A stretch of 64,000 nt of DNA from Cephalopachus bancanus (taxonomy: Eukaryota; Chordata; Mammalia; Primates; Tarsiidae): positions 10,497,001-10,561,000 of the forward strand of contig JAPVLO010000019.1 of assembly GCA_027257055.1 (NCBI GenBank), in the 5' to 3' direction. The position numbers and the translations under genes are program-made. Below the pieces are notes generated by a model. That model made no database searches. It was not told the DNA's origin and saw only the letters and a program-made list of their open reading frames with translations. Positions 56,399-64,000 of this stretch are shown here, in pieces (within the stretch, counting starts at the first letter, position 1; every line of letters begins with the position of its first letter).

Positions 56399-56719
56399 AA
56401 TGCAGCTGTTGCCGGGCTCGGTGGCTCAGCCTGTAATCCCGTGCCTTTGGGAGGCTGAGGTGAGTGGATTGCCTGAGCCCGCGGGTTCGAGACCCGCCTG
56501 GGCAGGAGAGACCTCATCTCTACAAAAAATAAAAAAAATTAGTCTGGCGTGGTAGCGTGTGCCTGTAGTTTCAGTTACTTGGAAGGCTGAGGCGGAAGGA
56601 TCGCCGGAGCCCAGCAGGTCAAGGCTGCAGTGGCCGGGAGCGACCACTGCACTCCAGTCTGGGTGACAGTGAGACTCCAACTCAAAATAAATAAATAAAT
56701 AAATAAAAAATGCAGCTGT
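56399..56719 (+). mobile_element. Young Alu inside the young L1, plus strand
   Basis: The body at 56410-56708 has an (AAAT)n tail. The 11-bp duplication AATGCAGCTGT lies at 56399-56409 and 56709-56719 and is L1 sequence. The perfect T-arm-like stem-loop is at 56481-56497. The right-arm hairpin at 56627-56650 carries one changed pair. Confidence 0.96.
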
Positions 56720-57589
56720 CTTTTGCACATCTGTTTTATACCCTGAGACTCTGCCAAAGTCCTTTATCAGTGAAGGCACGTTTTTGACAGATTCTCTTGG
56801 ATTTTTGAGGTATAGGATCATATCGTCAGCAAAGAGGTATAACTTAACTTCCTCTTTTCCTATTTGGATACCCCTAATTTCTTTGTCTTGTCTACTTGTT
56901 ATAGCTAGATTTTCAACACAGTGTTGAACAAGAGGAATGAGAGTGAGTAGCCTTGTCTTGTTCCAATTTTCAGGGAAAGTGCTTCCAGTTTCCGTCCATT
57001 TAGCAATATGCTGGTTGTGGGTTTATTTTGCATGACAATTACTATTTTGAGGTATGTTCCTTCTATGCCTAGGTGTTTGAGGATTTTTATCAAGAAGTCA
57101 GGCTGGATTTTATAAAAATCTTTTTCTGCATCTAATGATATTATCATGTGGTTCTTGTTTTTATATCTGTTGATGCATCTAATTACATTTATGGTGTTGT
57201 TGATATTGAACCAGCCTAGCATCCTGGAGATGAAGCCTACTTGGTCATGGTAGATGACTTTTGAGATGAGTTGTTGGATCTGATTTGCTAGAATCTTGCT
57301 GAGAATGTTTGCATCTATGTTCATCATGGACACTGGCTTGTAGTTCTCTTTTTTTTGTTGGATCTTTACCCAGTTTGGGTATCAGTGTGATGCTAGCTTC
57401 TCAAAATGATTGGGGAGAATTCTCATTGCCTAGAATCCTTTCAATAGGATTGGTATCAGCTCTTCCTTGTACATTTTGTAGATATCTGCTGGAAAACCGT
57501 CTGCTCCTGGAGTTTTTCTTGTAGGTAGTTTTCTTATGATGAAGTCTATTTCTTGGGTTATTATTGGTCTATTTAGTGTCTCATATCTT

Positions 57590-57648
57590 CTTGTTTCTTT
57601 TTTAAATTTTAAATTTTATTTATTTTTTTATTTTTTTCTTGTTTCAAC
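57590..57648 (-). mobile_element. Minimal T-rich insertion with flanking duplication
   Basis: The L1 text CTTCTTGTTTC is broken by a 42-base T/A-rich block (TTTAAATTTTAAATTTTATT and T runs), after which CTTGTTTCAACC resumes. The other long L1 copy has no such insert at the equivalent place (about 50308). It looks like a retroposed A-tail with almost no body. Confidence 0.65.
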
Positions 57649-58430
57649 CTTAGGAGGATGTGTGAGTCAGAAAGTCTTCCATTTAACTTAAGTTATCAAG
57701 TTTGTTTCTACATGGATGTGCCTAGTAATCTCTGATAATCTTTTGTATTTCCTCAGGGAAAGTTGTGATTTTATCTTTTACATCTCTGATTGTGTTTATT
57801 TGGGCTTTTTCTTGGTCATTCTGGCTAGGAGTTTATCAATTTTGTTTATTCTTTCAAAGAACTGGCTTTTGGTTTATTGATTTTTTTTCTATGATATTTT
57901 TGTCTTCTACATCCTATATTTGGGCTTTTACTTTGGTGATCTGGATTCTTCTGCTAAGGTTAGGATTTTGGTGGTCTTGTCTTTTCAGCTTCCTTAGGTG
58001 ATTTGTTAGGCTGTTAACTTGTGATCTTTTCATTTTTTTGATGGGTATTCATAGAGATATAAATTCCCCTCTTAGAACTGTTTTCATAGCATCTCAGAGC
58101 TTTTGGAAGGATATTTCTTTGTTTTCATTTATTTCCAGGAATCTTTTAACTTTTATTTTGATTTCTGTGTTGACCCAGTAGTTTTTAGGTGTAATGCTGT
58201 TTAGTGTTCATGTCTTTGTGGGTTTTGGGGGAATTGTGTTGGTGTTGATATTTATTTTTGGGTTGCACTGTGATCTGAGAAGGTGCATGGCAATATTTTG
58301 ATCTTATGAAATTTGTTTATGCTTAATTTATGAACAAGGATATGATCGATCTTGGAGTACTTTCCATGTGGTGATGAGTAGAATGTATATTCTGTGGCTG
58401 TTTGTTTTTATTTTCAAGGTGTTTTGACCT

Positions 58431-58990
58431 TTTGTTTCCCTAAAGTTTTCATATTAATTTAAGATCCTTTTTCAATTTCTATGAGACAGCTGAGAATTCT
58501 ACTGAGAATTTTACTGAATCTTCTCATCAGTTTGAGGAATATTACCATCTTTTAAATATTAAGCTTTCTTATTCTTAAACATGGGGTGCTTCTACATTTA
58601 TTTAGATCTTCTTTAATCTCTTTTAGCAATCTTTAGTGTTTTTAGAGTATAAGGTTTGAACTTCTTCAGTTAAATTTATTCCTAAAATTTTATTCCTTTT
58701 GTTTCTATTGTAAATGGAATTATTTTCTTATTTTCATTTTTGGTTTATTACTAGTGCTTGTTCTAGCTATTATTAGGAATTCAATTTTTTATGTTTGCTG
58801 TAATAGTGTGTCTGTGTGTGCATGTGTGTGTTGGTTAGGGTTCTCGCTGTATAAGATTATATTATATGCAATAGAGAAACTGACTTCTTCCTTTCCAATC
58901 TAGATGTCTTTGAATAATTTTTCTCTGCATTATTTTGAGTTATTTTATTATTAGTTGCTCTAGCTGTTGCTATATACAACTTAATTTATC
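58431..58990 (-). mobile_element. Old L1M (right part), minus strand
   Basis: It continues the element cut at 54596: AAGTTTTCATATTAATTTAAG, TACATTTATTTAGATCTTC, TATTCCTAAAATTTTATTCC, TTGTAAATGGAATTATTTTC and TTCCTTTCCAATCTAGATG follow the ancient ORF2 order. A short TG-rich run lies at 58806-58833. Confidence 0.8.
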
Positions 58991-59199
58991 TGAATTTTTT
59001 CAGATTTATGTTATCTCAATTCCCATGAGACATTGAAATATTGCTCCCAATAGATCTATTTCCTTCTCCTGCTTGTTGATATTATTGTTATACATTTTAT
59101 ATCCCTATATGTAACAAATGCGATGATATATTTTGGTAACTAAAGCTTTATATAATTTTCTCTAAAAGAATTTGAGGGAAGGAAAGAAAACAAGTATAT
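58991..59199. other. Unassigned spacer
   Basis: AT-rich DNA, nothing recognised. Confidence 0.45.
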
Positions 59200-59500
59200 A
59201 ACTATTGCATGTGTTCTATAGTTTTTTAAAACTTATGTTGATGAAAAAGCCAAACTCCTAAAATATCTAAAGAGTTTTATTATGAACCCAATATGAGTGA
59301 CTGTGGCCCAAGGCACAGTCCCAGGACATCCTGAGAACATGTACCCAAGGTGATTGGATTACATCTTTGTTTTTTACACTGTAGAAAAAAAATTTACAGG
59401 CAAAGGCATAAATCAATACATGTGAAGTTTGCATTGGTTTGGTTTAGAATGACAGGCTATCTTGAAGTGGGGTCTTATAGGTCACAGGTAAATTTTAAAT
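59200..59500 (+). mobile_element. ERV-type LTR remnant, family uncertain
   Basis: AAGAGTTTTATTATGAACCC, CAATATGAGTGACTGTGGCC, CACAGTCCCAGGACATCCTG, GAGAACATGTACCCAAGG and CTTATAGGTCACAGGTAAAT follow the order of a mammalian LTR that I recognise as a pattern but cannot name securely. There is no internal retroviral sequence. Confidence 0.55.
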
Positions 59501-59515
59501 TTTCTTTTCTTTTTT

Positions 59516-59575
59516 GAGTAAAGTATTTTATTTATGTAGTACTGTATACTTATGAGTAAAGTATTTTATTTATGT
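59516..59575 (+). repeat. 22-base direct repeat, period 38
   Basis: GAGTAAAGTATTTTATTTATGT occurs at 59516-59537 and 59554-59575, identical in both copies, with a 16-base spacer containing GTACTGTATACTTAT. It is a recent local duplication. Confidence 0.9.
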
Positions 59576-60517
59576 TGATCCCTAATACTCTGATTTTGGT
59601 CTTTTAGAGATAATAGTCACTGATTTTTAAAAAATATTTTCAGATTTAAAAAAATCATCCCAAGGAAAATCATATCTCATTTTTTTATCCTGAGATATCC
59701 CCAAGTGAAGATCTAGACAGGCCAAATATCTTTTTAAAAAAAAAAATCACTATTTTAGCTAACATTACTTTTATGAAGGAGAAGGTAAAGATACTGGGGT
59801 AAAAGTAACAGACTCTTCTCAGACAGGAATAGTGTGATGTAGCCTGGGGATATAAGAACAAGCTTTTGTGAGTGCTGGGGAAAGAGAAAATTGATCCTCT
59901 GACTCATGGGAAAAACCATATAACTTCTTTGTTCTAAAAAATCCTTCTGGTGTGATATAATAATTTGAGAAATTATAGTGTTTTGCAAAACCCTATGATT
60001 GTTTTCTTTAGTACATTGATATTCTAGAGGCAAAGTTGAATTGACTACATGTTAAAGTTTTCTAAGATAGGGAAAATCCAATTCACACTTTTCTATTGCA
60101 CCTGAAACTACACTTTAAAAAACCTTAGAAATGATGAAATTTTCTTTACTAAAAGGATAATTCTTGAATAGGAAATTATTACAGTAATTGACGACAATAA
60201 ATTGAGTTAAGGGTGAATTCAGTGATAAGACTAGTAATTTTCTCTTGGGAATAATTCTTGCTATTATTTATTATTAACTAGGGTATTTTCTATAAAACTG
60301 ACCAAATTTTGAGCAGCTATAGAAACATTTTCTATTTAATTCTAATACAAGTCCAATAAAATTTGTACTACTTTTTGCAATATTCAACTTTTTTTGGCTA
60401 ATGAGCAGTTAAACCAAGATTGCACCTAGATAATCTTTAAAGCTTGTTTTCTTTCCTGTATTCTACACTGTTTCTAGTAGGTTGAAAAAAAAAATTATGG
60501 AAGTGATGACAATAGAG
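59576..60517. other. Unassigned intergenic sequence
   Basis: About 0.9 kb, AT-rich. The 92-codon minus-strand open stretch at 59755-60033 has no recognisable domain. Confidence 0.5.
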
Positions 60518-60943
60518 TATATTAGTTTCCTAGGGCTGCCTTAACATATTACCACAGACTTGGTGGTTTTGAAGCAACATAAATTATTCTTTCACAGTTC
60601 TGGAGACCAGAAGACTACAATCATGTTGTTGGTATGGTTGTTTGCCACTGAATGCTCTGAGTAAAAATCTGCTCCACGACTCCTTCCTAGCTTCTGTTAG
60701 CTGCCGGTTATCTTGGCAGAGCTGTCTGACTGCTGTGTCTCTATATTCTTCTCTTTTAATAAGGACATTTATCTTTGGATTTAGGGACCATCCTAAAAAC
60801 ATCTAGGATCATGTTATTTTGAGATCTCTTAACTTAATACATCTGAAAAGATTCCTTTTCCAAATAAGGTCACATTCCCATGTACTGGGAGTTAGAATGT
60901 GGGCATATCATTTTAAGGGACACAATTCAACCCATTCCAAGGA
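60518..60943 (+). mobile_element. MLT1 (MaLR) LTR, near complete
   Basis: Opens TATTAGTTTCCTAGGGCTGC, then TATTACCACAGACTTGGTGG, TTTCACAGTTCTGGAGACCAG, TAATAAGGACATTTATCTTT, AATAAGGTCACATTCCCATG, TACTGGGAGTTAGAATGTGG and ends GACACAATTCAACCC. The order and about 425-base length fit a solo MLT1 LTR. The 72-codon minus-strand open stretch inside is incidental. Confidence 0.88.
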
Positions 60944-62639
60944 GAATAAAAACTTGGTGCATAACCTTTTGACTATATAACCTATGTAGAATTATGGCAT
61001 TATAAATGATGCAAACAAAATATCTAATTTGCCACTACTTTTAATCCCATGGCTCAACTGTCACCAGAAATATTTTAGAAGGGCATGAATTCCATGTTTT
61101 GTCACACTAGTGAAAAAAAAAAATGCCAAAGTTCATATTGAAGGCAAAAGAGAAAGAGCTAATAAAATGCATGTGCATCAGTTATCACAACTGCTAGCAA
61201 CATTTTTATGGAATTAAAAGGAAATGTTTTGTCAGTAATAAAGATTCTGCTTCTTAGGAAGCAAATGGAAGATGTTCAGATTTTCATTTGTATAGGTTAT
61301 TTTCAAGATTTTTCTACTGCAATTTTCCTAGCAAGGTATAAGATATTTTTACTTTTCTCTCTGTGTGTGTGTTCACAGGCTCATTGTCATTTTTAACACC
61401 TCTTCAAAGAGTTTACTTTGGTTAAACATTTCTCTAACTTACTGAATAGACTAGAAGAAATATGTATGTTCTAATGATTTGCAACTCACAAGACAGTGTT
61501 TTATATCCCAAGTGAGACTGAAAAAGTGATAATTTAGACCTAGCCACATTTTGAGGAAACCTGATATATAACACAAAATTGTGGGAACATGAATGAAAAG
61601 AAATAAAATCAGCTTTCATATTCTACTCTACTGACAACATTTCATGAGTCAAAAATGATTCCGACTGAACTTAAAGATACAAACATCTCACTTTGAAAGT
61701 TGGAATAACATTTTTGGTTCAGTAAGACAAGACCATATATTTTTTGAAATATTATTCTCTTGTGATATGTAAAATCCTAACTTGATAGGCTTGCCATCAA
61801 ATGTTTTTCAAAGAAAAATAGATAAAATATGCATAGTAATTAGTTTTCAAGAATTATATAATCGATCAAAGATACTTTTGCCTCAAAAAATTAAAATTAT
61901 AATAGATTTAGAAAACTAATTGTATTCTTATAATTTTTGAGATAATATGTTGTAGACTTCATAAAGCTAGATATAAATTTAAAATTATTATATACTCTAG
62001 ATGACTGGAGACATCTAAGCAAGAATTTTTTTTTTAAGTTAAAAATTGTGTTTCTTAAAGAACAGTATTAGCTCCTTACATTGACTACCAAAATGATAAC
62101 TTCTGAAAGGAAATAGGTATATGAGCAACTATAGAAACCATATATTTTATAGTAGTATTTAGTCCAAGTTTTGATCTTTGATTACTTCAAAATTTGAAAA
62201 GAAACTGTTTTATTCAACTCACCTAATCTTTTCAGTGTGACCTATATTTTTCATCATTTGCTATTTTTCCAAGCTGATAACAGGTTATTCTGGTTAAGCT
62301 TGATACTTTTATTATCCTACTTCTCAAGGTCAAAATTATCATCATGTCTTATCAATTTTACCCCTACATTTTTTCATTTCCATAAACTTCTATCCATTTC
62401 AACTGCTATTACATGTTCAGAATTTCCTTATGCATTTTTAGCACTTATTATCCCTAATTACTTTTATATTAAAATAAGTATTGACCCCACTACAAACTGG
62501 GGAAGTAGCATCCCTAAGAAAGACAACCATAAATTTAATTCATTAACTAATTAAAACCAGCTTTTGTCAATCTACTTTTAAGTATAAACCACCATTTGAG
62601 TATATATTGAAGTTTTACAGATTACTACAGCAAACCTTC
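60944..62639. other. Unassigned intergenic sequence
   Basis: About 1.7 kb of AT-rich DNA, no recognised repeat or gene. The 105-codon plus-strand open stretch at 62237-62554 is hydrophobic and serine-rich without motifs. Confidence 0.5.
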
Positions 62640-64000
62640 TACTGTTTTATAAAATTTAATTTAATTTTCTTGACAAATAATCATTGTATGTATGTATAGG
62701 GTACAATGTGATGTTATTATTTATGTAAACATATATTTACATATTATGAAATTATTAAATCAAGCTAATTATACATCTATCACCTCACATATTTATTATT
62801 TATATGTTGTCAGAACAATTAAAATCTATTCTCTCAGCTATTTTGAAATAAAAAATACATTATTATTAACTACAGTCATCATATTGTACAAAAGATTTTT
62901 ACAATAGAAATAAAATCTATTTCTTCTAACTAAAACTTTGTATCCTTTGATTATCTTCCCTGTCCTTCTGTTCCCCATGTTCTCAGTCTCTGGTGGTGTC
63001 CATCATTTTTCTCTCTTTTATGAATTTGACTTTTGTAGATTCCATGTAAAAGTGAGATTACACAGTATTTCTCTTTCTGTGTCTAATTTACTTCAGTTAA
63101 CACAATTTCCCTCTGGTTCACCCACATCATCACAAATGGAAGGTTTCCTTCTTTATTAAGATTGAATGGCATTCTATTGTGAATATAAACCACATTTTGT
63201 TTATCCACTCATTCATTGATGCATACTTAGTTTGCTTCCACATACTGGCTATTGCAAATAGTGCTGCAATGGACATATCTCTTTGCAATTATCTCTGTCA
63301 CATACTGATTTCATTTCCTTTGGATATATACTAAGAAATGTGACTGCTGGATGATGGATATGACAATTATATTTTAAGTTTATTGAAGAATCTCTTTACT
63401 GTTTTTCATCATGGCTATAATTTTTCTCAGAAATAGAAAAACAATTCTAAAATTTATTTGGTATCACAAAAGACTCCAGATAGCCAAAGCAATCTTGAAA
63501 AAAAAATAAAGCTGAAGACATCACTGTTTGATTTTAAGACATATTACAAAGCAATAGTAGTCATAACAGCATGAAACTGGCATATAAACTGACACACTGA
63601 CCAATGGAATAGGATTGAAAGTCAGAAATAAACCCACACATTTGTGGTCAATTGATTTTCACCAAAGATGCCAAGAATATACTGTGGGAAAGGACAGTCT
63701 TTTCAGTAAGTATTAGGATCACTGAATATCCACATACAGAAGGATGAAATTGAACCCCTATCACACACTATATACAAAATCAACTCAAAATCAAATAAAC
63801 TCTTAAATATGACTTGAAACTGTAAAGCTATTAGAAGAAAACACAGAGGAAAAGTTCCATGACATTGGTTTATGTGGTGATTTCTAAGATATGACTCAAA
63901 AGCACAAGCAACTAAAGCCAAAATAGACAAAATGGGATTACACCAACCAAAAAGCTTCCTGCACAGCAAAGGAAACAATTAACAGAGTGAAGAGACAACC
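62640..64000 (-). mobile_element. L1M with 5' inversion, running off the window
   Basis: The left piece (62640-63417) is minus strand: an L1MA/B-like 3' UTR (GTATAGGGTACAATGTGATG, CAAGCTAATTATACATCTATC) then the ORF2 C-terminal text (TGGATATATACTAAGAAATG). The right piece (63418-64000) is plus strand and holds the preceding ORF2 region (GAAATAGAAAAACAATTC, AAGACTCCAGATAGCCAAAG, GAGTGAAGAGACAACC). The two abut near 63418, and in L1 coordinates the right piece heads toward the point where the left piece stops. That is the twin-priming layout. The outer end is beyond 64000. Confidence 0.82.

Larger units (their letters stand above)
54862..58400 (-). pseudogene. L1 ORF2 pseudogene with damaged RT
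   Basis: The minus-strand RT block at 56905-57333 contains [20 protein letters not shown] and [15 protein letters not shown]; the usual motif-A text around the first catalytic Asp is altered by point changes. [15 protein letters not shown] follows. The FADDM-type motif is encoded at 56819-56830. Further blocks are 55654-55935 (QDPYLSPYTRINTKLIKDLN) and 55079-55321 (RCWQACGEREALLYCCWVC). At 54862-55230 lies the C-terminus. Blocks are in several frames, with an Alu inside, so no enzyme is made. Confidence 0.9.
54597..58430 (-). mobile_element. Longest young L1 copy (3.5 kb plus Alu), minus strand, nested in L1M
   Basis: The 3' end is at about 54597-54625 (AAAGATGTGGGGTACAATTC) with the long UTR subtype (CAGGCAAAGTTTGGTTCTCC, GTTTGCGGTCAGGTACCC). 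ORF2 extends through RT into the endonuclease-RT linker and part of the endonuclease region near 58430 (CCATGTGGTGATGAGTAG). A young Alu (56410-56708) and a 42-base T-rich insert (57599-57640) interrupt it. It is 5' truncated; ORF1 and the promoter are missing. The older L1M continues on both sides in matching order. Confidence 0.92.

Overview
This is 64 kb of AT-rich mammalian nuclear DNA made almost entirely of interspersed repeats and decayed single-copy sequence. I found no intact protein-coding gene and no functional tRNA, rRNA, CRISPR array or bacterial-type operon. Dimeric 7SL-derived Alu SINEs show that the source is a primate. The youngest Alus carry a diagnostic set of changes: a left arm starting GCCGGGCTCGGTGGCTCAG, a B-box region GCGGGTTCGAGACCCGC, and a linker CAATAAATCAAAAAATCAG. 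That is not an anthropoid (J/S/Y) pattern, and I also do not see the right-arm sequence I associate with lemur and galago Alus. My best inference is a tarsier-like non-anthropoid primate. That is a judgement from memory and was not searched.

Layout. 1-4015: a 5'-truncated young L1, a nearly complete Tigger1 DNA transposon with a broken transposase on the minus strand, and an L1 with a 5' inversion. 5285-7270: a Tigger-type MITE interrupted by a MER1-like hAT MITE and an old Alu, flanked by two young Alus. 8475-8632: a MIR. 10516-13388: two head-to-tail L1 copies. 13518-16728: an internally deleted Alu, a (GA)n tract and a minus-strand L1. 18345-19790: a hAT MITE and an L2 with an Alu inside. 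22268-22590: a 320-base polypyrimidine tract. 25523-29980: an Alu and several old minus-strand L1 pieces, with a further Alu and a 93-base L1 tail inserted in them. 32095-35870: MIR, L2, Alu, and a Charlie-type hAT transposon interrupted by a solo ERV1-like LTR. 36217-38320: Alu, L2, and a MER2 element split by an Alu. 38800-40725: L1 tails, an Alu that seeded a (CA)n tract, and a MaLR LTR plus internal region. 43190-47200: HAL1/L1M pieces with two Alus. 47345-50366 and 54597-58430: the two longest young L1 copies, both minus strand, each carrying a young Alu; the second lies inside an older L1M. 59200-60943: an ERV-like LTR remnant and an MLT1 LTR. 62640-64000: another L1 with a 5' inversion, running off the window.

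How the parts relate. L1-encoded endonuclease and reverse transcriptase explain nearly all recent structure: L1 tails and Alus have A-rich ends, 10-16 bp target-site duplications, and in several cases a TTTT/A-type target. Nesting gives a relative chronology: L2, MIR and Charlie first, then Tigger, L1M and MaLR, then lineage-specific L1, then the youngest Alus. The most interesting signal is in the Alu family itself: the young subfamily has acquired two self-complementary hairpins, one of them a perfect copy of a tRNA T-arm fold around the pol III B box, which older copies in the same window lack. No undescribed defence, metabolic or secretion-type system is present.
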